64,000 bases of DNA from JASHPR01 sp963778075 (GTDB lineage: Bacteria > Actinomycetota > Actinomycetes > Streptosporangiales > Streptosporangiaceae). The translations under genes were made by a program, and so were the position numbers. The notes beneath the pieces are model-generated. The model saw only the letters and a program-made list of their open reading frames with translations. It made no database searches and was not told where the DNA came from. Position 1 is the stretch's first letter. Every line of letters starts with the position of its first letter. The stretch spans positions 310,001 through 374,000 of the forward strand of contig CAVZTJ010000003.1 in assembly GCA_963778075.1 (NCBI GenBank). Reading direction: 5' to 3'. This document shows, one piece after another, positions 51,384 to 60,811 of the stretch.

Positions 51384-52522
51384 CCGATGACCGGATCGTC
51401 GCGGTGACGATGCCGAAGTGGGGCCTGTCGATGCAGCTCGGCAAGATCACCGACTGGGCGGTGGCCGAGGGCGATGAGGTCGGCGTCGGCGACGATCTCG
51501 CTGACATCGAGACCGACAAGATCGCCGGAACCCTGGAGGCGGCCGACGCCGGGACCGTCCGGCGGATCATCGCGCAGGTGGGCGAGGACGTGCCGGTCAG
51601 CGGGACGATCGCGCTGATTGCCCCGGCCGGCGTGAGCGACGCCGACCTCGACGCGGCCGCGGAGCAGGCGCGCGCGGTCATCGACGCCGGTGTGCCCGAC
51701 GAGGCCGCTGGCGAGCCAGTGGTCGAGACCGCCGAGGTCGGCGGCAAGCAGATCCGCTACGTCGGGGCGGGGCAGGACGGCGACGTGGTGCTGTTCGTCC
51801 ACGGCTACGGCGGCGACCGCAACTCGTGGCTGTTCCTGCAGGCGCCGCTGGCTGCCAAGTACCGGGTGTACGCGCTGGACCTGCCCGGGCACGGCACCTC
51901 GTCCAAGGACGTCGGCGATGGCTCGGTCGGCCTGCTGGCCGACGCCGTCATCGGCGTGCTCGACGCGATCGGCGCCGAGCACGCGCACCTGGCCGGGCAC
52001 TCGCTGGGCGGGGCCGTCGCGCTCTCGGCCGCGGCCAGAGACCCGGCGCGCATCCGGTCGCTCACGCTGATCGCCCCGGCCGGGTTCGGGCGCGAGATCA
52101 ACGCGGGGTACCTGCGCGGCTTCGCCGACGCGCAGACCCGCCGCGAGCTCAAGCCGGTCGTTGGCCAGCTGTTCGCGGACGAGAGCCTGGTCACCCGGCA
52201 GGTGGTCGACGACCTGCTGGCCTACAAGCGGCTCGACGGCGTCGACGAGGCGCTGCACACGCTGCTCGGCACGCTGCTTTCGCCGGACGGTGAGTCGCAG
52301 GGCATCGACGCGGCCGCGGCGGTCGCGGCGATCGGCGGTGCGGCGCCGGTCACCGTGGTCTGGGGAACCGAGGACCGGATCATCCCGTCCGCGCAGGCCG
52401 AGGCCGTGCCCGGCGCCGCCGTGCACCTGCTCGACGGCGCCGGCCACATGGCGCACATGGAACGCCCGGCCGAGGTGCAGGCGGCGATCGAGGAAGCGAT
52501 CGCCACGGCACCCCCGGGGTGA
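51380..52522 (+). CDS. acoC: Acetoin dehydrogenase E2: lipoyl domain fused to alpha/beta hydrolase
   Basis: 380 residues from GTG 51380. Residues 1-85: lipoyl domain with the lipoylated Lys in IETDKIAGTLEA. Residues ~125-375: alpha/beta hydrolase, VLFVHGYGGDRNSW, nucleophile GHSLGGAV, Asp in WGTEDRI, His in GAGHMAHME. This AcoC architecture replaces the usual acyltransferase core. No dihydrolipoamide dehydrogenase (E3) follows, so the E3 must come from elsewhere. Confidence 0.9.
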   Translation: MTDDRIVAVTMPKWGLSMQLGKITDWAVAEGDEVGVGDDLADIETDKIAGTLEAADAGTVRRIIAQVGEDVPVSGTIALIAPAGVSDADLDAAAEQARAVIDAGVPDEAAGEPVVETAEVGGKQIRYVGAGQDGDVVLFVHGYGGDRNSWLFLQAPLAAKYRVYALDLPGHGTSSKDVGDGSVGLLADAVIGVLDAIGAEHAHLAGHSLGGAVALSAAARDPARIRSLTLIAPAGFGREINAGYLRGFADAQTRRELKPVVGQLFADESLVTRQVVDDLLAYKRLDGVDEALHTLLGTLLSPDGESQGIDAAAAVAAIGGAAPVTVVWGTEDRIIPSAQAEAVPGAAVHLLDGAGHMAHMERPAEVQAAIEEAIATAPPG

Positions 52523-52529
52523 CGCCGAC

Positions 52530-52569
52530 TGACCCCGTCCTGCACCGCCTGACCCCGTCCTGCACCGCC
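52530..52569. repeat. Two tandem copies of a 20-bp unit
   Basis: TGACCCCGTCCTGCACCGCC at 52530-52549 and again at 52550-52569, just after the acoC stop and before the ruined hydrolase/transporter. Confidence 0.9.
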
Positions 52570-52579
52570 CTGATCCGCC

Positions 52580-52880
52580 CTAGAGCCCCTGCTTCGCGAG
52601 CCAGGTGAGGCATTCGCTGGCCACGCGTGCCAGCCGCCGTCGATGGTCAGCGAGTGCCCGCGGTCGAACTCCGCCAGGTCCGTGACCGCGGTGGAGTGCC
52701 GGTACTGCTTCACCGTGGACTTGGTGATCGCCTCCGGCGCCGTGTGGTCCTGCTTGCCCATGATCAGCAGCAGTGGCCCGCGGCCCTCGTTCCCGGTGTT
52801 GACCGCGTCCGGGGAGTGCAGCGAGAAGTTCGGTCCGAGGAGGAGTCGAATGATCTCTAGGAGCGCTGGACGATCCCGGC
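52580..52880 (-). pseudogene. C-terminal remnant of an alpha/beta hydrolase
   Basis: Readable: LLLIMGKQDHTAPEAITKS (acid-Asp region), EFDRGHSLTIDGGW (catalytic His), a frameshift near 52,640, then RVASECLTWLAKQGL and stop at 52580. The nucleophile half is absent; upstream the text is fused to a transporter fragment. Confidence 0.65.
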
Positions 52881-52895
52881 ACGGGACAGGCCGGT

Positions 52896-53079
52896 ACGTC
52901 GCCGAGCCGGTCAGCGACAGCATCAGCCACTGCGCGCCGACGGTCTGCATCCAGCTGCCGATGTTGCTGACGAACTGGGCGCTCCACATAGCCGCGAACC
53001 AGCGCTGGCGAAATGGTGCCCAGGCGGAAACCGGCGCCGCAGGCCGGCCGGAATCCGGCGCGACATGCTGGTTAGCCAT
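52896..53079 (-). pseudogene. N-terminal remnant of an EntS-like MFS transporter
   Basis: From the ATG at 53079: Pro/Ala leader, then PFRQRWFAAMWSAQFVSNIG and SWMQTVGAQWLMLSLTGSA, the first membrane segment of EntS/MFS_3 exporters. After about 61 residues it is joined (RPVPCRDRP) to the hydrolase remnant. The other ~350 residues are missing. Confidence 0.65.
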
Positions 53080-53123
53080 GGCCCTCCGAGCGTTTGTTTG
53101 CTAGCGGGAGGATATTGGAGCGT

Positions 53124-54647
53124 ATGGCGGTGACGTCCAGCAGCGCGGCCGGACTCAGCTACAAGAGCAGTTCCGGCCGCTGGGTGCTTCTCGCGACCAT
53201 CCTCGGTTCCTCAATGGCGTCGATCGACGCGACCGTCGTCGGCATCGCGCTGCCCGCCATCGGCCGCGACTTTCACGCCAGCCTGGCCTCGCTGCAGTGG
53301 GTGGTGACCGCGTACACGCTCACGCTGGCCGGCCTGCTGCTGTACGCCGGGGGGCTTGGTGACAAGTACGGGCGCAAGAAGATCTTCCTGATCGGCGTGG
53401 TCTGGTTCGCGGTGGCGTCGGCCATCTGCGGGGTCGCCCTGAACGCGCCGATGCTGATCGTGGCGCGGGCAGTGCAGGGCATCGGCGCGGCGCTGCTGAC
53501 CCCGGGCAGCCTGGCGATCATTGAGGCGTCGTTCCGCCAGGAGGACCGCAGCAAGGCCATCGGGGCCTGGACCGGCTTCGCCGGCGTGGGCACCGCGATC
53601 GGCCCGTTCCTCGGCGGCTGGCTGATCGCCGCGGTGTCCTGGCGGCTGATCTTCATCATCAATCTGCCGGTCGCGGTCCTGGTGCTCGTGGTCGGGCTGC
53701 GGCACGTTCCCGAGTCCCGTGGCCCGGATGCCTCCGGAAAGCTCGACGTCAGCGGCGCGGCGCTGGTCACGTTCGGCCTGATCGGGCTGACCTACGGGCT
53801 CATCGAGGGCCCAGCCTCCGGCTGGGGCAAGCCGCTCACTCTGATCGCGCTTGCCGTCGGCGTGGCGCTGCTCGCTGGGTTCCTGGTCAGGGAGAGCCGC
53901 GTCAGCAAGCCGCTGCTGCCGCTGAGCATGTTCGCCTCGGCCGAATTCAGCGCCGCGAACGTGGTGACGTTCGTGGTCTACGGCGCGCTGGGCGGTGCCC
54001 TGTTCCTGCTGCCGATCCAGCTCGAGCAGGTGTCCGGCTACACCGCGATCCAGGCCGGCATATCGCTGCTCCCGGTGACGTTCATCATGCTGCTGCTGTC
54101 GGCGCGCTCCGGTGCGCTCGCCGCACGGATCGGACCCCGGCTGCAGATGAGCGTCGGGCCGGTGGTCATCGGCATCGGCCTGGTGCTGTTCGCCCGGATC
54201 GGCCCGTCGGCGGACTATCTCACCGAGGTGTTTCCCGCGGTGCTGGTCTTCGGGTTCGGCCTGGCCATCAACGTGGCGCCGCTCACCGCCACGGTGCTGG
54301 CTGCGGCCCCGGCCGAGAATGCCGGGATGGCCTCGGCCGTCAACAACGACGTTTCCAGGGCGGCCGGGCTGATCGCGGTGGCCGTGCTCCCGGCCGCGGC
54401 GGGGCTGACCGGCGCCGCCTACCTCCATGCGGACCAGTTCTCGGCTGGCTTCCGCACCGCCGTGTTCATCTCGGCGGGCCTGTGCATTCTGGCCGGCGGG
54501 CTCGCGGCGCTGACCATCCGGAACCCGGGCCGCGTCGGGGAGCCGCCCGAGCCGCACAACCTGCACTGCGGCCTGGACGCCCCGCCAAGCCTGGCCACCG
54601 CGGAGGTCGTGGCCACGGCGGCTACGGAGCGACCAGCGCCTCCGTGA
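53124..54647 (+). CDS. DHA2-family (EmrB/QacA-like) MFS efflux transporter
   Basis: 507 residues from ATG 53124 with GGAG close upstream. Fourteen membrane segments expected. SSMASIDATVVGIALPAIG is motif D1 (TM1), GDKYGRKKIFLIG motif A, RAVQGIGAALLTPGSLAII motif B and FLGGWLIAAVSWRLIFIIN motif C (antiporter). Exports drugs or dyes with proton exchange. The last 26 bases overlap the convergent DUF302 gene. Intact, next to the EntS-like ruin. Confidence 0.92.
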   Translation: MAVTSSSAAGLSYKSSSGRWVLLATILGSSMASIDATVVGIALPAIGRDFHASLASLQWVVTAYTLTLAGLLLYAGGLGDKYGRKKIFLIGVVWFAVASAICGVALNAPMLIVARAVQGIGAALLTPGSLAIIEASFRQEDRSKAIGAWTGFAGVGTAIGPFLGGWLIAAVSWRLIFIINLPVAVLVLVVGLRHVPESRGPDASGKLDVSGAALVTFGLIGLTYGLIEGPASGWGKPLTLIALAVGVALLAGFLVRESRVSKPLLPLSMFASAEFSAANVVTFVVYGALGGALFLLPIQLEQVSGYTAIQAGISLLPVTFIMLLLSARSGALAARIGPRLQMSVGPVVIGIGLVLFARIGPSADYLTEVFPAVLVFGFGLAINVAPLTATVLAAAPAENAGMASAVNNDVSRAAGLIAVAVLPAAAGLTGAAYLHADQFSAGFRTAVFISAGLCILAGGLAALTIRNPGRVGEPPEPHNLHCGLDAPPSLATAEVVATAATERPAPP

Positions 54648-55017
54648 TCGGATCCACCGCCCCCAGCCTGGCCGCCAGGTCCGCGCTGAGGTGGTGCCGG
54701 GCCGCCAGCGTGGCCGGCGCGTAATAGGACACCTTCGTCTGTCCCGCGTCGTCCCAGATCAGCACCTTGAGCGGCAGGTCGAGCGCGGACAGCGGCGCGG
54801 CGTCCATGACCGGGGTACCCGCGGCCGGGTTGCCGAAGATCACCAGCGTGGTGTCCCGCAGATCGAGGTCGGCGCCGCGGGCCTCGGCGCGCTGGTCGAT
54901 CACGGAGAACAGCTTCACGTTTTTCTCGGCGAGCAGTTCCTTCAGGCGCGCCACCGTGTCGGCGAAGGATCGCGGGCTGGCCTTGGTGACGACGCCGGCC
55001 TCGTTGTCATCGGTCAT
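54622..55017 (-). CDS. DUF302 family protein
   Basis: 131 residues from ATG 55017, preceded by AAAGGAGAG; the frame stays open farther upstream without similarity. SFADTVARLKELLAEKNVKLFSVIDQR ... DTTLVIFGNPAAGTPVMDAA and LPLKVLIWDD are the DUF302 landmarks (FGNPxxGTxLM). Small alpha-beta protein of unknown function, often with stress genes. Followed 38 bases upstream by the DUF202 gene on the same strand, so probably one operon. Confidence 0.9.
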   Translation of the reverse strand: MTDDNEAGVVTKASPRSFADTVARLKELLAEKNVKLFSVIDQRAEARGADLDLRDTTLVIFGNPAAGTPVMDAAPLSALDLPLKVLIWDDAGQTKVSYYAPATLAARHHLSADLAARLGAVDPITEALVAP

Positions 55018-55055
55018 CGTTTGCTCTCCTTTGCGAGTCGGCTTGGCATGCAGGC

Positions 55056-55454
55056 TCAGGTGCTGACGGCGAGGTACGCGGCGACCAGCGCGCAGGTCAC
55101 GGCGCAGCAGGCGGCTGCCGTAGCCGTGGGCCACCGCAACGGTTCGGGCGCGCCTGGCGGCGGGTTCTCCACGATCAAGATCGCGTGATGCTGAATGTAA
55201 CCAATCACAGTGAACAGCAGCCCAAGGAGGGCCAGGAAGACCCCCAGGGCCAAGGCAAAGTGGATCATGCCCGCGGTCCGGCCGAACTTGGCCACCACGA
55301 AGCCGAGCCCGGCAAACGAGAGTGAGGTCCTGATCCAGGCGAGCATCGTGCGATTGCTCGCCAGGAGGTCCCGCATCCTGGCGCTGTCGTCTGCGTCCAC
55401 CGGCTGCGCCTCCTCTAGATCTCTACCCACAACGCCAGGGTCAGCATCGGCCAT
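55056..55454 (-). CDS. DUF202 (YidH-type) membrane protein
   Basis: 132 residues. LASNRTMLAWIRTSLSFAGLG is the DUF202 signature (N-R-T-x-L-A-W-x-R-T), followed by three hydrophobic segments to the end. Function unknown. Upstream lie ~220 bases with no gene before the lipoprotein gene. Confidence 0.9.
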   Translation of the reverse strand: MADADPGVVGRDLEEAQPVDADDSARMRDLLASNRTMLAWIRTSLSFAGLGFVVAKFGRTAGMIHFALALGVFLALLGLLFTVIGYIQHHAILIVENPPPGAPEPLRWPTATAAACCAVTCALVAAYLAVST

Positions 55455-55734
55455 CTGACCGGACGGCAGCGTACTATCCCGCTGAGGAGGGGCGTTGTTA
55501 TGTACTCCGTTCCCGAACAGGCCGGCAAGCTCATCGTCACCGGCCGTGGAGAGGGACGGAGAGGTGGGTGGGGCATCGGTGGCCCTTCCGGCCGCACCCC
55601 ACCTGACCCGGTGCCGGCCGATCGCCTATATAGCAGTTGACCTGCACTAAAGGGGTACTATGGCGCGCACGTGATCTTTGACTGTGGCGAACTGGCCACG
55701 CCCGCGACATGGGGAATCGCACTCGGGGGTCAGG

Positions 55735-57825
55735 GTGGGGACAAGACCATGGTCGGCCATTGCCAAATGCGCCGCCGGGCTCACCGCGGTGGCGGTGCTG
55801 GTTGCGGGCTGCGACCAGGGGGCGTCAAAACCGGCCAGCACCCCGCCACCGAGCCAGCCGGCGGCGTCGCCCGTTGCCGCGGTGCCATCGCCAGCCGCGC
55901 CGCACGGTGGCGTGAACCTTAACGTGCTCGTGGTGACCGACGGCACGCCGGGGGTCGAGGCCATCCGGCAGCAGCTGGGCACCGAGGGCATGCCGAACAC
56001 GGTCGTCAGCCTGCACAACGCGTCCCGGCAGCGGATCACGCGTGCCTTCCTCTCCCGCCAGGTTCCGGGCGGCACGAGGGGCGGCAACTTCGAGGGCATC
56101 GTACTGCCGGGTGCGGCGCCCGCGGGCCTCTCCGGGTCCGAGAAGGCCGCCCTGGCCTGGTACGAGAGCAAATTCGGCGTGCGGCAGGTGGACGCGTACT
56201 CGCCGCCAACGCCCGGCATCGGGATGAACGCTCCCGGCTACAGCGGACCGCTCAGCGGCGCCGTGAGCGTGACCGCGGCCGGGAAGCGCGCCGGTTTCGG
56301 CTATCTCAACGGATCGTTCCCGTTCAGCGGGGGAGCGGCCGGCCAGGCGCCGTTCGGCTACCTCGCCCAGCCCGTCGCCGACGGCGGGGCCACGCCGCTG
56401 CTCACCGCGGCCGTACCGCACTCGCCCGGCAGTGGCACGCTCGTGTGGCAGTACGACCACGACGGGCGCCAGCAGCTCGGGCTCAGCTTCGGGTACGGCG
56501 GCTACAACCTCCAGTTCCGCTACCTGGCGCACGGGATCGTGGACTGGGTCACCCGTGGCGTGAACCTCGGCTACTGGCGCAACTACCTGGACATCGCCTA
56601 CGACGACATGTTCCTCGGAGACGCCCAGTGGAGCCAGGTCGGCCACTGCACGCCGGGCGCCAGCATCTGCCCGCGCGGCACGCCGATGACCCCGATCATC
56701 CGGATGACCCCGGCTGATGTGACCTACGCCGCACAATGGGAAAAGCAGCACCACTTCAAGATCGAGTTTCTGTACAACGGGGGCGCCTCGGCCAGGTTCG
56801 CCGAGCACGGCGTCGACGCGCTGCTGGTAGCAACCAGGCCCCTGACGAAGGACTTCTACTGGGTCAACCACACCTACACGCACGCGTACTTCGGCTGTAA
56901 GCAGGATTTCCGCACGACCCCGTGGACCTGCGTGCGGTCCGGCGGGCGGATCGTATGGGCCGCGGGGACGGGCCTCATCAACACCCAGATCCAGGAGAAC
57001 TTTGCCTGGGCGCGGAAGAACGGGATACCGGCAGAGCCGGGCGTCCTGGCCAGCGGCGAGTACTCCGGGCTGCGGATCCTGCCGCAGCAGCCGGTGGACA
57101 ACCCGTACCTGGACGCCGCGATGGGCCCGGACGGGATCCAGTGGGTGGCCCTTGACGCGTCGCGCGAGCCGAACATGCGCAGCGTGGGCGCGGCCCTCGG
57201 GGTGCCCAGGCACCCGATTGACGTCGGCTATGACGTCGACACCGTGGCCGACGAGGTCAACGAGTTCAACTGGTACAACACCTCGAAGGCCGACGGGGGC
57301 AGCGGTCTGTGCCAGGGCAGCAAGATCACGAAGTGCCTCAAGCCGCTGAACCCGAAGACCGGGTGGACGTCGTCCATCGTGCCGGGACAGGTCCAGATCG
57401 TGCTGGCCGCGCTGCTGAACAACGACCCGCGGCCGTTTTTCATGCACCAGTCCAACCTGGCCGGGCAGCGGCTTGGTTACCCGGTCATGGACGGCGTGCT
57501 GAACGCCTACCACGCGGTCTACGGCCCCAGTGCGCCGATCCTCAACCTGCCGATGTCCGGCGACGGGGCGGCGCTGCGCAACCAGCAGGAATGGACCCAG
57601 GCGATGCGGGCCGGAACCGTCACCGCATACGTCCAGGGCAACACGGTCACGATCACCGGGCCCCCGGGAACGCTGGTGCCGGCCACGGCCCCCGCCGGGA
57701 CCAGGGTGGGCTCCGCGGGCTGGGGCCCCTTCGGCAGCAGCTACGCCGGAGGGCTGTCTGGATACACCAGGCTCGGCGAACAGCCGCTCAAGCTGATCCT
57801 GCCCTCGGCCCCGTTCCGGGGGTAG
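55735..57825 (+). CDS. Secreted lipoprotein with polysaccharide deacetylase-like (CE18/Agd3-like) domain
   Basis: 696 residues from GTG 55735; a TTG at 55678 would add 19 residues before the signal peptide. Lipobox LVAGC places the lipidated Cys at 26, followed by a Pro/Ala/Ser linker. Residues ~60-270 look like a carbohydrate-binding beta domain. The catalytic part has YDDM (D290-D291), NHTYTH (H379, H383; H-x3-H) and FFMHQSNL near the C-terminus, the Asp/His set of metal-dependent deacetylases; the arrangement resembles Aspergillus Agd3 (CE18). It probably deacetylates a surface or environmental polysaccharide. The stop codon lies inside the first copy of a 37-bp repeat. Confidence 0.7.
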   Translation: MGTRPWSAIAKCAAGLTAVAVLVAGCDQGASKPASTPPPSQPAASPVAAVPSPAAPHGGVNLNVLVVTDGTPGVEAIRQQLGTEGMPNTVVSLHNASRQRITRAFLSRQVPGGTRGGNFEGIVLPGAAPAGLSGSEKAALAWYESKFGVRQVDAYSPPTPGIGMNAPGYSGPLSGAVSVTAAGKRAGFGYLNGSFPFSGGAAGQAPFGYLAQPVADGGATPLLTAAVPHSPGSGTLVWQYDHDGRQQLGLSFGYGGYNLQFRYLAHGIVDWVTRGVNLGYWRNYLDIAYDDMFLGDAQWSQVGHCTPGASICPRGTPMTPIIRMTPADVTYAAQWEKQHHFKIEFLYNGGASARFAEHGVDALLVATRPLTKDFYWVNHTYTHAYFGCKQDFRTTPWTCVRSGGRIVWAAGTGLINTQIQENFAWARKNGIPAEPGVLASGEYSGLRILPQQPVDNPYLDAAMGPDGIQWVALDASREPNMRSVGAALGVPRHPIDVGYDVDTVADEVNEFNWYNTSKADGGSGLCQGSKITKCLKPLNPKTGWTSSIVPGQVQIVLAALLNNDPRPFFMHQSNLAGQRLGYPVMDGVLNAYHAVYGPSAPILNLPMSGDGAALRNQQEWTQAMRAGTVTAYVQGNTVTITGPPGTLVPATAPAGTRVGSAGWGPFGSSYAGGLSGYTRLGEQPLKLILPSAPFRG

Positions 57826-57940
57826 GCAGCTCGTCCTGTCCTCGGCCCCGTTCCGGGGGTAGGCAGCTCATCCTGTCCTCGGCCCCGTTCCCGGGGGTAG
57901 GCAGCTCATCCTGTCCTCGGCCCAGTTCCAGGGTGGGCGG
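57804..57940. repeat. 37-bp tandem repeats spanning the lipoprotein gene end
   Basis: Units 57804-57840, 57841-57877 and 57878-57915 (one extra C) plus a partial, diverged fourth. Unit 1 contains the last seven codons and TAG of the lipoprotein gene; units 2-3 are copies of that gene end lying in the intergenic space. Confidence 0.95.
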
Positions 57941-57978
57941 TCGGGTAGTACCCGCCCAGAACGGGTAGGTCTGGTCGG

Positions 57979-58158
57979 ATGAAGAAGCTATTCGAACTGC
58001 TCGTGTGTTTCCTGCACCCGATCGCGGTCGTGCTCATGTGGATCGACCTGGCCACGCGGTCCCAGATGCGTACCGGCCCGAAGGTTGCCTGGGCAATCTT
58101 CGGCCTCATCCCGCTCGTGCCGTTCATTTACGTGCTCACCAGTGGTGACCTGTGGTGA
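57979..58158 (+). CDS. Small two-helix membrane protein (PLDc_N-like)
   Basis: 59 residues. MKKLFELLVCFLHPIAVVLM and WAIFGLIPLVPFIYVLT are membrane segments joined by a basic loop; the pattern (W-x-D … R-x-x-M … K-x-x-W … P-x-x-P) resembles stand-alone PLD-nuclease N-terminal domains of actinobacteria. Function unknown. Confidence 0.65.
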   Translation: MKKLFELLVCFLHPIAVVLMWIDLATRSQMRTGPKVAWAIFGLIPLVPFIYVLTSGDLW

Positions 58159-58265
58159 CCTGAGCCGGCCGGGCCCTCCAGCCCGGCTCCATGACCGGCA
58201 CAACCGCTTCCTCGCCGCTGCGCTATCAACAGCACATGACCCGGACGAAGGGTGAAGTGACCGCA

Positions 58266-58589
58266 ATGGCGTGGTTGTTGCTTGTCACGGCCGGATTGTT
58301 TGAGACGGGGTTTGCGGTGTTCCTGAAGCTGAGTCACGGGATGTCGCGGCCGTGGCCGACGGCGGGGTTCGCGGTCTGCGCTCTGATCAGTTTCGGGCTG
58401 CTGACCATTGCCCTGCGAAACCTCGAGGTGGGACCGGCATATGCGGTCTGGACAGGGATCGGTGCCGCCGGGGCGGCCACCGTGGGGATGGTCGTTCTCG
58501 GTGAAGCGGTGTCCACCGTCAAACTCGTGTCGATCGGCCTGGTCCTGGCCGGGGTCATAGGGCTGAACCTGTCCGGTGTGACTCCCTGA
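58266..58589 (+). CDS. Small multidrug-resistance (SMR) family transporter, SugE/Gdx-like
   Basis: 107 residues from ATG 58266, four membrane helices. The essential TM1 Glu is in AGLFETGFAVFLKLS, and WTGIGAAGAATVGMV plus LVLAGVIGLNLSG complete the SMR pattern. The TM1 sequence is nearer to guanidinium exporters (Gdx) than to EmrE. Proton-coupled export. Its 3' end overlaps the convergent sensor kinase by 35 bases. Confidence 0.88.
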   Translation: MAWLLLVTAGLFETGFAVFLKLSHGMSRPWPTAGFAVCALISFGLLTIALRNLEVGPAYAVWTGIGAAGAATVGMVVLGEAVSTVKLVSIGLVLAGVIGLNLSGVTP

Positions 58590-59966
58590 GCGTTCCGGAC
58601 GCGGTGTCATCTCCGCCGCCGTGACCGCGGACGTCGGGCGTGGGCAGGTTGAGCGTCATCCGGGTCCCCTGCCCTGGCGGGCTGGCTGCGGACAGCCGCC
58701 CGCCATGCGCCAGGCTGAGTTCGGCCGCGACGGCCAGCCCGATGCCGCTGCCTGAGGTGTGCGTGGCCTGGCGGCCGCGCCAGAACCGGTCGAAGACGCG
58801 GGGCAGTTCGTCGGCGGGAATCCCGGGCCCGGTGTCGGCAACGGTCAGCACGGCCCGGGTGCCATAGGCCCCAGTCGCGATCGTGACCCGGCCGCCGGCG
58901 GGGGTGAACTTCAGCGCGTTGGTCAGCAGGTTGGTGATGACCTGGTGCAGTCGCCGCGGATCGCCGAGAATCCCGGCCGGCGAGAGTTCGCCGGGTCATG
59001 GTGATGCCCGCGGCCTCGAACTGGGCGGCCAGGCTATCCGCGGCCACAGCGGCCAGCGCCGCCAGGTCGCAAGAGCGCCACGACAGCTGCAGGCCGGCGG
59101 CGTCGGCCGCGGCCAGGTCCTGCAGGTCGGCGACCATGCGCGCCAATCGCAGCACCTCATCGCGCAGCGAGGCCAGCTGGTCCGGGGTGGGCTCGGCGAG
59201 CCCGTCCAGCAGTGCCTCGTGCCCGGCCTGCAGCACCGCAACCGGTGTGCGCAGCTCATGCGCCACGTCGGCGACCAAATCGCGGCGCAGCTGCTCCTGA
59301 CGGTCCATAGTGTCGGCCATCTGGTCGAACGCGGCGGCCAGTTCGCGCAGCTCGCCGGGGCCGGTTACCTGGCCGACCCGGGCGGCGCGCTGCCCACGGC
59401 CCATCGCCCGGGTAACCGCGATGAGCTTCTCGACCGGGCGGGTGATCCGCCTGGCCACGGCGAGCCCGGTCAGCATGGCCGCCAGCGCCGCCAGCCCGGC
59501 CGCACCCGCGATGGCCCGCAGCAGCGCGACTTCCAGGGCCCGGTCGGCGCTGCCCAGGCCGGGCCGGTGAACCGGACGACGGCTTCCCCGGCCCGCTCGC
59601 CGCGGACCACGATCGGTTCGCGAGTTGGCTGGCTCGCCGCCGCGCGCCGAAGCCGGGCGACGATGCGACCACGTGGCCGGACCGGTCCCGGATCTGGATA
59701 TCCGCGCCAACCCTCGCGGCCAGGTCAAGCACTGGCGACAGGTTGGCAGCTGGCCAGCTCTCGTTGCGGTCCCAGCCGCGCCGGCGGCCACGCGATCGCG
59801 CTGGTCCTCCGCATGCTGCCGGGTGGCCAGGGCCGAGACGTCTGCAGCCACGAACGCCGCGGTCAGCCCGGCGAGGAGCGCAATCGCGGCAAGGGCGACC
59901 GAGATGAACGCCAGTGCCAGCCGCAGGCCAAGGGCACCACCGCGCGCGGCGGCCTGCGCGCCGCCA

Positions 59967-59974
<8 letters not shown>
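58555..59974 (-). pseudogene. Sensor histidine kinase with several frameshifts
   Basis: The ATG at 59974 overlaps the response regulator stop. TM1 (LRLALAFISVALAAIALLAG) is in frame; between ~59,770 and ~59,570 the sensor part reads in another frame (RVGADIQIRDRSGHVV), then returns for TM2, HAMP (ARRITRPVEKLIAVTRAMG) and the phospho-acceptor His in DLVADVAHELRTPVAVL. Near 58,995 it shifts again to the ATPase part (LTVADTGPGIPADELPRVF, SGIGLAVAAELSLAHGG). All catalytic boxes survive in pieces; with corrections it would be an OmpR-partner kinase. Confidence 0.75.
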
Positions 59975-60661
<687 letters not shown>

Positions 60662-60662
<1 letters not shown>

Positions 60663-60811
60663 CACCGCTCACCTCTGCACGATCTCGCGGCTGCATTCGC
60701 CGGGCATCGCCGATCCGGTTCCGCGCCGCCGCCCCGGTGGCGGTGATAGTCGCGGATGTGCTGCTCAAGGAGCCTGCATAGCGGGCAGGTCGGGTTCAGC
60801 GTGGTTGGCAT
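60662..60811 (-). CDS. 49-residue Cys-containing ORF leading the two-component operon
   Basis: ATG 60811 has GGAGG 5 bases upstream, stronger than any other site in the operon, and its TGA overlaps the response regulator ATG (TGATG). The peptide starts MPTTLNPTCPLCRLLEQHIR and continues DYHRHRGGG; C9-x2-C12 together with His17/His22 and later Cys residues could bind a metal. No family recognised. Coding is inferred from signals and coupling. Confidence 0.55.

Noticed and set aside
55637..55661. TTGACC and TACTAT resembling a sigma-70 promoter before the lipoprotein gene
   Set aside because: The spacing is only 13 bases, too short for a standard promoter.
55825..57513. 562-codon minus-strand frame
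   Set aside because: Antisense of the CE18-like lipoprotein gene.
58231..58265. ACCC-GGACGAA-GGGT hairpin with ACGA in its loop just before the SMR gene, recalling the guanidine-II (mini-ykkC) riboswitch
   Set aside because: Guanidine-II RNAs have two such hairpins with tight ACGR tetraloops; only one loose hairpin is present.
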